Below, one piece after another: positions 54,325 through 63,665 of a DNA stretch of 64,000 nucleotides. The translations under genes and the position numbers were made by a program. Under the pieces are notes generated by a model. It searched no databases. It had not been told where the DNA came from and saw only the letters and a program-made list of their open reading frames with translations. The stretch comes from a virus. The stretch covers positions 1 to 64,000 of the IMG/VR virus record IMGVR_UViG_3300036861_000805, one strand, 5' to 3'. Every line of letters starts with the position of its first letter. Position 1 is the stretch's first letter.

Positions 54325-54897
54325 TTAGGAGCCGATGAGCAGCTCTTCGTAGCCTTCGAGCCCGACTCGAATCACCGCTGTCCAGCCAGCGCACCCGCCG
54401 GCGGGAATCATGGGGATGAGCCCGTCGAAGAACACTTCGTCACACAGGCTAACGAGGTGTTCGGCGCGCACAAGGTTGTGCAGATGGTTCCAGAGTGCCC
54501 ACGCGTCCGCGTAATGTTGTCGGGCGGAGGTCGTCAATGCATCGGCGCTTGGGGGGACGAAGACCGCCGTGGCGCTGCTTGTGCCAGTCGGAATGCACCG
54601 AAAGATGTGAGCGACCATCGTCACGGAGTTTTTCCAGGCCTCACGCACAGCACGTCGCCCGGCGTCGAGACCGCCCGGTGTCGTGTCGAGTTCTCCGATC
54701 GGATCTACTCGGACGACAAGCTGAGTGCAGCAGTCCCGGCCAACGAAATCCGCGACCGGCATCCCCGGCGAAAGGAACTGCCGCTCCGGCGCTCCCTCGA
54801 GTTCGGGGATGAAGTCCGGAATGGTGTCGAGGGCTTCCGCACAGTCGTCGAGGTACGCCTGCGCGATCAGGTAGAGATCGTCAGGGCCCGTCGACAT
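54325..54897 (-). CDS. 190-residue head-tail or tail-terminator protein
   Basis: Starts MSTGPDDLYLIAQAYLDDCA. Mixed strand/helix with CCTQLVVRVDPIGELDTTPG and CAGWTAVIRVGLEGYEELLI. Cys-containing proteins of this size lie between head genes and chaperones in many actinophages and act as tail terminators or head-tail proteins. Specific role uncertain. Confidence 0.6.
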   Translation of the reverse strand: MSTGPDDLYLIAQAYLDDCAEALDTIPDFIPELEGAPERQFLSPGMPVADFVGRDCCTQLVVRVDPIGELDTTPGGLDAGRRAVREAWKNSVTMVAHIFRCIPTGTSSATAVFVPPSADALTTSARQHYADAWALWNHLHNLVRAEHLVSLCDEVFFDGLIPMIPAGGCAGWTAVIRVGLEGYEELLIGS

Positions 54898-55257
54898 CTA
54901 GGCTCCACGTCTGAATCCGGCAGCAATGAGCGCTGGCGCGAGGAAGGGATACTGATAGAACGCGCCCTGAGGGGTCACGCCGCCGAGTTCGAGTGCGATC
55001 GGGTAATTGAAGTCCGGATGCCCTCTCCAGGGATGAGCCGCATCCGCCAGGACGACGGAATAGAGCGAATCCGCCTCCTGGAAGATGCCAGCGTCGCGAA
55101 GAGACTGGATCGCATCTCCCGAGCGAACATGCGCACTCAGGTTGTTGTGCGCGTACGTCACGATCTCCTGGGACTTGCGGGAGATGTAGCGCCCAAGCTC
55201 TCCTTCCTCGGAGTGGAAGAACTGACGGATCACTCCGTCGTGCAGGATCACACTCAT
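54898..55257 (-). CDS. HK97 gp10-like head-tail protein candidate
   Basis: 119 residues from ATG 55257 (ATGA overlap). VIRQFFHSEEGELGRYISRK with SQEIVTYAHNNLSAHVRSGD and 'DAIQSLRDAG' matches the helix-rich N-terminal part and 'TGxLxxS'-like turn of gp10-type minor head-tail proteins. Fits its place between head-tail connector and tail genes. Confidence 0.6.
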   Translation of the reverse strand: MSVILHDGVIRQFFHSEEGELGRYISRKSQEIVTYAHNNLSAHVRSGDAIQSLRDAGIFQEADSLYSVVLADAAHPWRGHPDFNYPIALELGGVTPQGAFYQYPFLAPALIAAGFRRGA

Positions 55258-56357
55258 ACGGGATGCCTGGGCGCGTAGCGCAATCTCGATGCGGGGCTCA
55301 TGACGGTCGGCGATCGGAGGAGCCCATGCGGATTCACAGTGTTCAGGAAGTAGTCCACCTCGCCGATGCCCGTGGCCCAGACGCCATCTCTGTTGCGCAC
55401 AAAGTAGCTGCGTTCCACGGTGATGCCTTGACGGGTGACGCGGGTCACGCCGCGCGGGAGAGCGCAGGACTCGTCGTTCTGGCAGGACTTGATGATCTCG
55501 CATGCAAGCGCCGCGGCCGCAAGCTGACCCATGACCGGAGGTGCCTTGCCGTAGGTGTAGGTGACTGCGAACGCTCCCGCAGCATCGTCGTCGACATCCG
55601 TGGACTGGCAGCGCGGCCAGAGTGCCCCGTCCTTGCGCACCAGATCGCGATTTCGGCGAACGAAATACGTGTCCGGCTCCACGATCTCGCCGTCAATCAG
55701 TACCTCGGTGATCTCCCGGACATGGCCAGCAAGCTTCACGACAGACTCTGCTCGGCAGCCGCAGACGAACCCGCTCCAGCAGCCTCGCCATTCGTCCCAT
55801 CCGACGAGATGACCACGGGAGAGCACCTGCAGACCGCAGAGGCAGCTATCGGTCCCGCAAGGGCGCACGGTCGTCTCACAAACTCCGGCCCAGCGCTTGC
55901 CGGATGCCAGGTAAAGCAGTTCGCTCGAGCCGACGATCGCAGAGTCAAGTAGGACGATGTCGGAGCCGAGATTGTCGGTATTGCAGCATTCGAGGACGTT
56001 CTCGCTCGTCGTCCAGGCCGAGCACAGAACCGAATCTGAGACGTCAACTCCCAAGGAGGGAAGCGAGAGGCTCGTATCCTGAACTAGGAGTTCATCTTCG
56101 CCCCCGGTGCCCGGATCAAAGCTGCCGTCGTTCGACCAGATGATCGTGTATTGCCCTTCCGTCGCCGGGGCTGTGAGCATGGCCCGGTAGCTGCCCGTCG
56201 GATTGCCGGCGATCGTCAGCTCGATGATGCCGACTGTAGTCGGCCCGAGCACGGTGTTGTTCTGATTATCGTTGATCGCGACGGCAAGTGCACCCACGAG
56301 ACCACTGACGCCGGCGTCGTAGGTCGCCTCGAAAACCGCACTCGGTTCCTGCTGCAT
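55254..56357 (-). CDS. 367-residue head-tail connector candidate
   Basis: Starts MQQEPSAVFEATYDAGVSGL. N-terminal Ig-like beta domain (about 1-95). A Cys-rich middle with CGTDSCLCGLQVLSRGHLVG and CWSGFVCGCRAESVVKLAGH follows, then a domain with FAVTYTYGKAPPVMGQLAAA and SCALPRGVTRVTRQGITVER. The last two patterns appear in actinophage head-to-tail adaptors. Order in the operon supports this. Confidence 0.65.
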   Translation of the reverse strand: MQQEPSAVFEATYDAGVSGLVGALAVAINDNQNNTVLGPTTVGIIELTIAGNPTGSYRAMLTAPATEGQYTIIWSNDGSFDPGTGGEDELLVQDTSLSLPSLGVDVSDSVLCSAWTTSENVLECCNTDNLGSDIVLLDSAIVGSSELLYLASGKRWAGVCETTVRPCGTDSCLCGLQVLSRGHLVGWDEWRGCWSGFVCGCRAESVVKLAGHVREITEVLIDGEIVEPDTYFVRRNRDLVRKDGALWPRCQSTDVDDDAAGAFAVTYTYGKAPPVMGQLAAAALACEIIKSCQNDESCALPRGVTRVTRQGITVERSYFVRNRDGVWATGIGEVDYFLNTVNPHGLLRSPTVMSPASRLRYAPRHPV

Positions 56358-56367
56358 GGCGCTCCTT

Positions 56368-56676
56368 TTAGGCGCTTGCTCGGCTTGCTGCGGCGGCGAT
56401 CGACCGCTTCTTCGTCAAGGCAGTCGCGTCGCCTGTGAGATCGGCGAAGACGGCCACGTTGTTGAAGGCCCCGAAGGCATTGTTCGCAAGTAGCGCGGCG
56501 AGCTCAGTGTTCGTGAGTGTGACACCGTCCTTGTAGGAGTAGGCGTCCACGTCCGTCCCGCCCGCGTTCACGTTCACGAGCTGCTCGTCGCTTCCATTCA
56601 CGATCGTGTAGTTGACGTTGAAGACCTCGAGCCGACCGTCAATATCGAACTCGTCGAAGTGATGCCAATGCTCCAT
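56368..56676 (-). CDS. 102-residue head or tail protein
   Basis: Starts MEHWHHFDEFDIDGRLEVFN. Beta-rich and Asn/Val-rich (VNYTIVNGSDEQLVNVNAGG), Ala-rich end. SD GGAGGAAAG. A small virion component by context. Confidence 0.6.
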   Translation of the reverse strand: MEHWHHFDEFDIDGRLEVFNVNYTIVNGSDEQLVNVNAGGTDVDAYSYKDGVTLTNTELAALLANNAFGAFNNVAVFADLTGDATALTKKRSIAAAASRASA

Positions 56677-56684
56677 CTTTCCTC

Positions 56685-56732
56685 CTAGCTTTCGCTGCTA
56701 TTGCCGTCGAGTTTGACATTTGTGGCGGACAT
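56685..56732 (-). CDS. 15-residue mini-ORF
   Basis: ATG directly follows the TGA of the upstream gene (TGAATG) and encodes MSATNVKLDGNSSES. It stops just before the SD of the next gene. Could be a coupling ORF or a tiny peptide. Confidence 0.35.
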   Translation of the reverse strand: MSATNVKLDGNSSES

Positions 56733-57512
56733 TCAGATCACCGCTCTCTCGGGAACCCACAGATCCGGTACGAAGATCCCACTCTTGCGACGATGCCAGG
56801 ATTCGCGTGCCTTGCGGAGTCCTCCCATGAAGACGGCGGTGGAAGCGAAGCCGAGCCCGTGATAGCTCCGCTCCTGTGATTCAAGCTCGACGCCGACACT
56901 GGCGAATGCGGTGGAAGTGGTACCGCCGAAGGTCAATGTGGCGGCGTTCTCGCCGCTGTCGAGGACAGCCGAGCCGAGGCCGGTCGCCGGGGTGTTATAG
57001 CCACCATCAGCTCCCTCGATGTATCCCGTGCGCGGATTCATCACGGCGGCGTTCGCGCCCGCTGCAACGGCAATCAGCATGGGATTGCGATCATGTGGCG
57101 TTTGGTTTAGGACCGGCGCAGGTGTCGTGCCCGCTACGCCGCTCGACTCTCCGCCATTCGAGCGGACGGCCGAAGCTCCTGTAAGCGTCATGCCCGACAG
57201 TCTGTAGACGTGTAGCCCGCCGCCGGTCGATCCCGCCTGCGCCGCCGTGAAGATCGTGCTGCTCGCTGCCGGGATGAGCGCAGTCCGCACCCAGACCGTG
57301 AGAACGCCAGTGGTCGAAAAGCCCGTGCGGTCGGAGTCGGCCTGCGTGTAAGTGCCCGAGGAATTGTTGTCGGTGACGGCCGTGGTACCGCCCGACAGGC
57401 CCGAGGATGCCGCGATTATCACGATCAGGTCACCTATCGCAGGCGTAGCGGTAACGGTCTTATCCCCCGCCGCAGTCGTCCAGGTCGATCCCGCGAATGT
57501 CCAGGCAGGCAT
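56733..57512 (-). CDS. 259-residue Ig-like virion protein
   Basis: Starts MPAWTFAGSTWTTAAGDKTV. TATPAIGDLIVIIAASSGLS and GVLTVWVRTALIPAASSTIF show the jelly-roll/Ig-like plan of the 43826 protein. The C-terminal 40 residues (MGGLRKARESWHRRKSG) are basic. Probably a capsid- or fibre-associated surface protein. Confidence 0.6.
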   Translation of the reverse strand: MPAWTFAGSTWTTAAGDKTVTATPAIGDLIVIIAASSGLSGGTTAVTDNNSSGTYTQADSDRTGFSTTGVLTVWVRTALIPAASSTIFTAAQAGSTGGGLHVYRLSGMTLTGASAVRSNGGESSGVAGTTPAPVLNQTPHDRNPMLIAVAAGANAAVMNPRTGYIEGADGGYNTPATGLGSAVLDSGENAATLTFGGTTSTAFASVGVELESQERSYHGLGFASTAVFMGGLRKARESWHRRKSGIFVPDLWVPERAVI

Positions 57513-57515
57513 CTC

Positions 57516-59366
57516 TTACGTCCTCGTGTAGTTGATGACCACGCCGATCAGCTTGGCATCGACCGCGAGGTTGTCGTTCGCCACGTCACGCCGGATTCGG
57601 ATCACCACAAGTTCGCCCGCGGCCGCACCAGTGAGTGTGACCGCGGGTGTAGCGTCCGACTTCTGCGCCTGAAGAGCTGTCGCCGTGTGAGCATCGGAGA
57701 TCACCTGTGCCGTGCCAGGAGCCGCATCGATTGTTTCCGAGTCACCGTAAGAGCGCCCAGCAATCTCCCACTGCACGTTGTTGGTCGAGACGCCAGTCGC
57801 GGTCCACCAGAATTCGGCCGTGACCGTGCCGCCATCCCAGTCCGAGGGCATCGCGAACGTCGCCCACGCGATCTCCTGCGTCGTCGTGTCGAAGTCGAGC
57901 GTGTAGTAGTTGAGGACGTTCGTGACCTCGACGTTCTTGACGAGCTGCGGACCGTTTGTCGTTGCCGGAATGAGACCCTGTGCGCTCAGATAGATGACGC
58001 CACTCGCCTTCGGGCCAGTTGCTCCCTGTGCCCCGGTCGCTCCCGTTGCCCCGGCAGAACCCGTTGCCCCGGTGGCACCCTGCGCACCGGCTGTCCCCGT
58101 GGCACCCGTCGCCCCATCGAGACCGTCCAAACCATCGAAGCCCGTTCCCCCCTGCGGACCAGTAGCGCCCGTCGCCCCCTCTACCCCTGTTGCCCCTGCT
58201 GCTCCTGTGGCTCCTTGAGTGCCTGTAGCCCCGGTAGCTCCATCCAGGCCGTCCAGACCGTCGGATCCGGTAGCTCCTGCGGAGCCGGTGGGACCAGTCG
58301 CACCCTGGATACCGGTCGCCCCCTGGGGGCCCGAAGCTCCAGTCGCACCATCAGCACCCGTGGCCCCGGTGCTGCCCTGAGTTCCGGTAGCCCCTTGGGT
58401 TCCCGTTGCTCCGGTAGCACCTTGGATTCCGGTAGCACCTGTCGACCCCTGAGTGCCCATCGCACCTGTACTACCTGTCTCTCCTTGCGCACCGGCTATC
58501 CCCGTCGCGCCAGTAGCTCCATCCGGTCCCTCAAGGCCATCCATACCCGTAGCCCCTGTTGCTCCAGCACTACCCGCAGTGCCGGTAGCTCCGGTTGCGC
58601 CCTGCGTGCCCACGATTCCCGTCGCCCCCGTCGCTCCATCGACCCCTGCGCTTCCTGTAGCGCCGGTCGCCCCCTGGGTCCCCGTGGCTCCGGTCGAACC
58701 CGTACCCGTTGATCCTTGCGCACCAGTAGCTCCCGTGCTTCCCTGGATTCCCGTCGGGCCAGTCGCACCCTGCGGCCCCGTAGCTCCCGTGAATCCGTCG
58801 AGACCATCAAGCCCGTCGAGGCCTGTGGCGCCTTGCAGGCCTGTCGCACCTGTTGCTCCCGTCGTTCCCTGAGTACCCGTTGCACCCGTTTCTCCCGCGC
58901 CAGTAGCACCGGTGTTTCCGGCCGCTCCCTGCACACCCGTGGCACCAGTGGCTCCTGCTGTTCCTGCCGTACCCGTCGCGCCGGTAGATCCCTGCGTCCC
59001 CGAGCCTGTAGCACCTGTAGCACCCGTCGCCCCCGTCTCTCCATCGGCACCATCCAGACCGCCGAGACCAGTCGCACCTGTTTCGCCAGCTCCCGTCGCT
59101 CCCGTGATTCCGGTCGCGCCAGTTGCCCCCGCAGTACCGGTTGCGCCAGTAGAGCCAGAACCGGTTCCTCCTGTCGCTCCCGTTGCACCATTAGCCCCGG
59201 TAGCACCCTGGGACCCGGTTGCTCCGGTATTCCCGCCAGCGGGAGGATCGATATAGACGTGCGTCAGACCGTCGCCAGCAACTTGCAGGATCTTGCCCGC
59301 GGCCTGGGCCGAATTGTCGACATCGAACAGAGCTTGCAGGAAGCGAATGACTTGAATCGCTGCCAT
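57516..59366 (-). CDS. collagen-like fibre or head fibre
   Basis: 616 residues. Short N-terminal domain (about 1-50, [20 protein letters not shown]) then about 400 residues of uninterrupted G-A-T/G-x-y triplets with regular inserts GLDGLDG. A beta-rich C-terminal domain follows ([35 protein letters not shown]). The longest of three collagen-like proteins, located between the capsid and tail blocks, so it may be a head or long tail fibre. Contains a TCCCGC-CA-GCGGGA copy at 59231. Confidence 0.8.
   Translation of the reverse strand: MAAIQVIRFLQALFDVDNSAQAAGKILQVAGDGLTHVYIDPPAGGNTGATGSQGATGANGATGATGGTGSGSTGATGTAGATGATGITGATGAGETGATGLGGLDGADGETGATGATGATGSGTQGSTGATGTAGTAGATGATGVQGAAGNTGATGAGETGATGTQGTTGATGATGLQGATGLDGLDGLDGFTGATGPQGATGPTGIQGSTGATGAQGSTGTGSTGATGTQGATGATGSAGVDGATGATGIVGTQGATGATGTAGSAGATGATGMDGLEGPDGATGATGIAGAQGETGSTGAMGTQGSTGATGIQGATGATGTQGATGTQGSTGATGADGATGASGPQGATGIQGATGPTGSAGATGSDGLDGLDGATGATGTQGATGAAGATGVEGATGATGPQGGTGFDGLDGLDGATGATGTAGAQGATGATGSAGATGATGAQGATGPKASGVIYLSAQGLIPATTNGPQLVKNVEVTNVLNYYTLDFDTTTQEIAWATFAMPSDWDGGTVTAEFWWTATGVSTNNVQWEIAGRSYGDSETIDAAPGTAQVISDAHTATALQAQKSDATPAVTLTGAAAGELVVIRIRRDVANDNLAVDAKLIGVVINYTRT
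59231..59244. repeat. TCCCGC-CA-GCGGGA palindrome, copy 6
   Basis: Perfect 14-base copy inside the collagen-like fibre gene, encoding part of its N-terminal linker. Confidence 0.55.
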
Positions 59367-59428
59367 CAGCGCTCCTTATCCGCGGGTTGCACGACCATGC
59401 CGCGGAGAGTCGCCTTATCCCGAGCCGT

Positions 59429-60328
59429 CTACTGGAGGCTCCAGTCGATGAGGACGCCGACCTGGAGAGCGGTGTCCCAGTCATAGACGACGAAACGCTC
59501 GGGATAGACCGTGACCAGGTTGATCGAGCGATCGAGAGACTCACCGATGGTGACCCTCGGCCCGTCCCCAATCCTGACCTCGAGCGGCCCTGTCGCGAAG
59601 ACCCAATCCTTCGTGTCATCCGGCCCGGGCAGGCCTCCACCACCGAGGGGATGAACTCCGATATATCCGGATCCCGAGACGACGGGGGTCCCGTTACGTG
59701 TGCGGATCCCGGCTTCCGGCGTCTCCTCGTTGATATCCGAGTTGTCGTTCAGAAGCTCGGAGCCGAACCCCCAAGCTGCGACGACAGCGGGGGTCGCATG
59801 GATCATGAACTCTCGCCCTGTGCGGCTGGCGCCTGCGTTCTCGAGATAGCCGAGACCGACTGCCGGACTGACTGCTGCGCCCGCCAGCGCAACGAAATTC
59901 GTGTCTCCGAGAAAACGGTTATTCGACTGCGCGACGCCTCCTGCGATCGCAGCCTCGACACCGTGTGAAAGTGTGGCGTTGAGAGCCAACCGCGCGCGCT
60001 CGATGAAGGACTCGTCGCGTGCGTCGAAGCTCGAGCACTCGAGCGGGAAGTAGATCGCGATCGGATCGAAGCGATCTCCCGGCTGAGGATCCTCGTCCGC
60101 CGCGGTCTCCTTGGTGCGAAACGTTCCTACGGAACAGGGTTCCCAGTCGAAGGGCGTCCCGGCGGGATAGCCATAGACATTGACCCCCGCCATCCACCGG
60201 GGCTCGCCCTCGTCCTCTCCTACTTCTTCGACGACGACCCCGGGTGTCTTTAACAGGCTGTACCGACGAGCAACGGGAAGGGGGCCGTTGATGGCCTGAG
60301 CTTCCCCTACTCCGGTCAACGTTGCCAT
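59429..60328 (-). CDS. 299-residue structural protein
   Basis: Starts MATLTGVGEAQAINGPLPVA. DPIAIYFPLECSSFDARDES and FIERARLALNATLSHGVEAA, then 'FMIHATPAVVAAWG' and 'RNGTPVVSGSGYIGV'. These resemble a HK97-type structural protein with an exposed loop, not an enzyme. Located two genes after the capsid gene; a minor capsid or decoration protein is likely. Confidence 0.65.
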   Translation of the reverse strand: MATLTGVGEAQAINGPLPVARRYSLLKTPGVVVEEVGEDEGEPRWMAGVNVYGYPAGTPFDWEPCSVGTFRTKETAADEDPQPGDRFDPIAIYFPLECSSFDARDESFIERARLALNATLSHGVEAAIAGGVAQSNNRFLGDTNFVALAGAAVSPAVGLGYLENAGASRTGREFMIHATPAVVAAWGFGSELLNDNSDINEETPEAGIRTRNGTPVVSGSGYIGVHPLGGGGLPGPDDTKDWVFATGPLEVRIGDGPRVTIGESLDRSINLVTVYPERFVVYDWDTALQVGVLIDWSLQ

Positions 60329-60355
60329 CTTGCGGCCCCCTTACTCGTCGATTCA

Positions 60356-61024
60356 CTAGCTCCCCGGCGTGACGGCGCCGGTAGCGCAGTCAGCTGCGGG
60401 GATGGTGTCGGCCGTCTTCCAGTACGCGCCTTCCATCCCGACGTCGGAGCCGTCCGGCGGACCATCGCCGTACGGGCCCCCACCCCAGAGATCGTTGGAA
60501 CGCGAGAAGCCGGTCAGCACCGGATTCATGTAGTCCTCCTCGGCCGTGTTGTCCGACCACTGCCAGACCGACGCAGGGAAGACCCAGTGGATGTATGGCA
60601 GGGACGAGTCCTTCTTCGATCCGAAGAGGTGCTGCGTCCAGATCTCGACCGCGACCATCTGCGCCTGCTCGTCACAGTCGAGGGCCGTCGGGAAGTGCTG
60701 TCCGACGACTCCATTGCCTTCGGTGGGATCCGTGATGCTCGTCCCGCCCACCATGAGAACCGTCAGCTCAGGCTCGACGGCCCCGTCGGTGAAGGTGAAC
60801 TCCCACCAGTTGAAGATGTCCTCCGACTTGAATCGAGACAGGGAACAGCCACAGCCGTTGCGCTGGCTGAAGGTCGCCCCGGTATCGATGTTCGGAGAGA
60901 AGGCAAACGAGATCTGCTTGTCCGTGACATACGTGTTGTCGCCTGCGGCGACGTTTCCGAGATCGTCGAGCAGAGTGACTCTCAGACCACACAGCCCGAA
61001 GCTCGGCCCACAGCGGATCGCCAT
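60356..61024 (-). CDS. 222-residue structural protein, possible major tail protein
   Basis: Starts MAIRCGPSFGLCGLRVTLLD. Beta-rich with QISFAFSPNIDTGATFSQRN, SEDIFNWWEFTFTDGAVEPE and LTVLMVGGTSITDPTE, a plan like tail-tube subunits or virion decoration proteins. The N-terminal cysteines (GPSFGLCGL, NGCGCSLS) may cross-link. Assignment is tentative. Confidence 0.55.
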   Translation of the reverse strand: MAIRCGPSFGLCGLRVTLLDDLGNVAAGDNTYVTDKQISFAFSPNIDTGATFSQRNGCGCSLSRFKSEDIFNWWEFTFTDGAVEPELTVLMVGGTSITDPTEGNGVVGQHFPTALDCDEQAQMVAVEIWTQHLFGSKKDSSLPYIHWVFPASVWQWSDNTAEEDYMNPVLTGFSRSNDLWGGGPYGDGPPDGSDVGMEGAYWKTADTIPAADCATGAVTPGS

Positions 61025-61096
61025 TTAGAGCACCTCCTTGTTGTGCATGGCGGTCGCGAGGAGAACGGGAGAGCCGCTTGCCTTTATGGCTTTCAT
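61025..61096 (-). CDS. 23-residue mini-ORF with a ribosome site
   Basis: MKAIKASGSPVLLATAMHN then KEVL, preceded by GGAGAG and followed by a TAA that overlaps the ATG of the next gene (TAAATG). Possibly a translated coupling peptide between the capsid and the next structural gene. Confidence 0.4.
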   Translation of the reverse strand: MKAIKASGSPVLLATAMHNKEVL

Positions 61097-61128
61097 CGCG
61101 TCTCTCCCGTCCTTCGTTCCTCGAGTCC

Positions 61129-62976
61129 CTATGCGCACGTCGGCGCGGTCCCCAGTGCCGGGTACACGCCGTTCGGGCAAATGTCCTGAGTGATCCAGAG
61201 AGCGGCCTGTGCTGGGCCGATGCGAGCCACGTTCTCGAAGGACTCCCCAAACAGCTGGAAGTCGTTCGTCGAGTTGAGCGTCGAATCACGGACGAGGCCG
61301 AGCTCGAGCACGCCCATGTCGAGGTGGATGAACTCGCCCTCCGGGAAGAGCGGGTACTGCACCTCGGCCGGAAAGAGCTCCAGCGGGCCCACGGCCTGCG
61401 TGGCCCCGAACGTGTCCGCACCCGTGACGTCGTCGAGCGAGTACGAGATGCGGATGCCATACTGAGCGAGCTTGGCGGTCAGAGCCGCGCGTGCGCGGTC
61501 TGCCGTGTCGAGCTGCTTCAGTGCGTCGTCGGCAGCCAGGATGTCGCCGATCCAGGACGGCATGATCGTCCGGAAGACGACGTTGTCGTCCATCCGGAGA
61601 CGTCGCTTGATGCCCGCCGTCGCCGCGGTGATGGCGTACACGAGGCTCGCGAACGCGTTCATCGTGGCTCCGACGGCTGCCTGCGTGACCTGCACCGACT
61701 GCGTCTTGATCCCGTCGAGCAGGAAGGTGTCCGCCGTTCGTGCCCAGGCGGCCATCGTCAGATCGTTCTCGTGCGCGATCCGCTCCGGCCACGCCCGGGC
61801 GTTCAGATTGCCGTACTCACGGCAGTGGCTGATCACGACAACGGAGGTCTCGACGTAATCGACGCAGTCGAGGTCCTGGCAGGACTTCGTCGCGAAGGTC
61901 CCGCCGAGGGCATCCTCGTCCGCCGTGATCTGCGAGATCGCCGTGGTGATGTCACCGATCGTGGGCGACTCGGGAACGTTCACGCCGCCGCGATCCGCCT
62001 GGAAGGACGCGAGTGCTTCCCGCACCGGCCGCGCCTGCGAGGCGAAATTGACGAGCGTGTAGATGTTCTCGAGCGGTGCACAGAGACCACCGGACGCGAT
62101 CATCCCCATGAGACCCGGAATGCCCGCCGGAATCACCGAGCGGATCTTGCGAGCATTCGCATCCGGATCGCCCGGGAACAGTCTTCGCTCCTCGGGGAAG
62201 GGGAAGTTCGCCGACGCGACGAGGAAGCGCTGCTCGATCCCCGCCTCATGCTTGGTCTGCGGCCCGAGTGAGCGAGCCACCGTCTTGATGGCCTCGGCGA
62301 GGCCCATCCGGTCGAGCATGGTCCCTCCGCGGACACCGGCCTGGCCGGCGACTGCGATCAGGCCCGCACCCGTGGATTCGCCACGGCGCTCGGCAGAGGG
62401 AGCGGGCGGGCGACGAAGCGGCGTACGCTTCGGCGACCGTGGCGTACCGGCCGATGCCGTTGCGGCCTCCTCTTCCTTCTCCTTCTCCTCTTCCTTCTCC
62501 TCGTCTTCCTCGGCCTTGCCTTCGCCCTCGGCAGCGAGCGACTCAGAACCCTCCTCGGAGCTCTCTCCCTCGCCCTCAGACGCCTCGGCTTCGGCTCCGG
62601 CCTCTTCGCCTTCGCCGGCACCTTCCTCTTCGCCTTCGCCGCCGGCATCCTCTTCGCCGCCCTCAGCCGCTTCGTCCTCCTCGACTGCAAGCGCCTGGGC
62701 CGCGCGCTCGGCGAGCTCGTTCTTGCGATCGACGTATTCCTGCGCGAGATCGTCGCGGCGCTTCTGCTCCGCCTTGATCGCCTCGATCTGCCCAATCCCA
62801 CGCTCCATCTCGGCGAGCTCCTCGTCAGGGGAGACGCCCTTCAGGAACTCCTCGTTGCCTTCGTTGATCGCCTCGAGGGCGACCTCGTGCTCCTTCAGTA
62901 GAGCTTCCAGCCTCTCGTCGGTGACGTTCTCGACATCCGACAAGTCCTCAGGAAGCTCGGGGAACAGTGGGTCCAT
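61129..62976 (-). CDS. major capsid protein with acidic N-terminal domain
   Basis: 615 residues from ATG 62976 (SD GAAGGAGAC). About residues 1-190 form a highly acidic Glu/Ala/Gly domain (low-complexity middle), then a basic linker (RSPKRTPLRRPPAPSAERR). The capsid domain has GVNVPESPTIGDITTAISQI, CQDLDCVDYVETSVVVISHC, RAWPERIAHENDLTMAAWAR, FRTIMPSWIGDILAADDALK and FIHLDMGVLELGLVRDSTLN, in the order seen in HK97-fold coat proteins. The acidic region probably acts as a scaffold (delta) domain. First gene of the late operon in this window. Confidence 0.85.
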   Translation of the reverse strand: MDPLFPELPEDLSDVENVTDERLEALLKEHEVALEAINEGNEEFLKGVSPDEELAEMERGIGQIEAIKAEQKRRDDLAQEYVDRKNELAERAAQALAVEEDEAAEGGEEDAGGEGEEEGAGEGEEAGAEAEASEGEGESSEEGSESLAAEGEGKAEEDEEKEEEKEKEEEAATASAGTPRSPKRTPLRRPPAPSAERRGESTGAGLIAVAGQAGVRGGTMLDRMGLAEAIKTVARSLGPQTKHEAGIEQRFLVASANFPFPEERRLFPGDPDANARKIRSVIPAGIPGLMGMIASGGLCAPLENIYTLVNFASQARPVREALASFQADRGGVNVPESPTIGDITTAISQITADEDALGGTFATKSCQDLDCVDYVETSVVVISHCREYGNLNARAWPERIAHENDLTMAAWARTADTFLLDGIKTQSVQVTQAAVGATMNAFASLVYAITAATAGIKRRLRMDDNVVFRTIMPSWIGDILAADDALKQLDTADRARAALTAKLAQYGIRISYSLDDVTGADTFGATQAVGPLELFPAEVQYPLFPEGEFIHLDMGVLELGLVRDSTLNSTNDFQLFGESFENVARIGPAQAALWITQDICPNGVYPALGTAPTCA

Positions 62977-63070
62977 TTCGGTCTCCTTCGACTCGAACTA
63001 ATGAGCGTCGGAGTCCTAAGGACCCAACTGACACGAGAGGTCTAAGCCGTCTCAGCGCTTGCGCAGCAGA

Positions 63071-63112
63071 TTAGACCACCCAGCGGATGTGCGCTAGTAT
63101 CGGTGCCGATAC
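63071..63112 (+). promoter_or_regulatory. promoter with palindromic operator
   Basis: TTAGAC (63071-63076), an 18-base spacer, and TAGTAT (63095-63100). The -10 overlaps a palindrome GTATCGG-TG-CCGATAC (63097-63112). It would drive the 63204 gene, whose start lies about 100 bases downstream. The half GTATCGG resembles the octad GGTATCGG at 2829. Confidence 0.45.
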
Positions 63113-63203
63113 GAGAGCTGCCGAGCTCCCTCCGTCCCTCGACTTCGATAGCCGAACCGCCGAGTTCGAGCAGCCCACTCAGACGACATAGGAGGTAAAA
63201 CCG

Positions 63204-63665
63204 GTGAGCACTCACACGCTCGACGCGAGCGGATCGCGTCCCCTCACTACCATGATCAACGACCCGGCGAGAACGGCGGCGACCGTCGGCGCGAAGCTCG
63301 GAGACGACGTCGTCGCGACGCTCGGCAACTTCGCCTACGTCGAAATTCCGATCCCGACGACTCCCGGCGCGTGCGAGATCGTCGTCCGCCAGCGCGTCGA
63401 GAAGCAGATGAAGCGTGACGAGAAAGGCGACCCGGTCCGCGACGCGGACAAGAACGTCGTCTATGAGGAGGTCGAGGTCGAGAGCCGGACGCTTCGGCTT
63501 CGCGCATTCACCTACGTCATCGGCCGCACCGAGAGCGAGACGCCGCACTCGACCTTCCGTGTCGTCAACCTCGACAAGGATCCCAACCCTCCGATGGCGC
63601 TCTGGGGCGACGTCGTCGCCGAGGCGAAGATCGACCTCGGCTACGGGACGGAGCCGACGCCGTGA
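63204..63665 (+). CDS. 153-residue hypothetical protein
   Basis: GTG start after TAGGAGGTAAAACCG. MSTHTLDASGSRPLTTMIND then a domain (VVATLGNFAYVEIPIPTTPG; RVEKQMKRDEKGDPVRDADK; LRAFTYVIGRTESETPHSTF). Alpha/beta protein, no known family. Rightward, facing the leftward late genes. Confidence 0.8.
   Translation: MSTHTLDASGSRPLTTMINDPARTAATVGAKLGDDVVATLGNFAYVEIPIPTTPGACEIVVRQRVEKQMKRDEKGDPVRDADKNVVYEEVEVESRTLRLRAFTYVIGRTESETPHSTFRVVNLDKDPNPPMALWGDVVAEAKIDLGYGTEPTP

Noticed and set aside
57516-59366. Long antisense ORFs across the collagen-like genes
   Set aside because: They are shadows of GC-rich triplet repeats; the minus-strand frames have normal collagen composition and start signals.
62269-62277. 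GAGCGAGCC in the capsid gene and GGCTCGCTC at 31647
   Set aside because: Isolated single cores without partners at 18 or 36 bases; expected by chance in GC-rich DNA.
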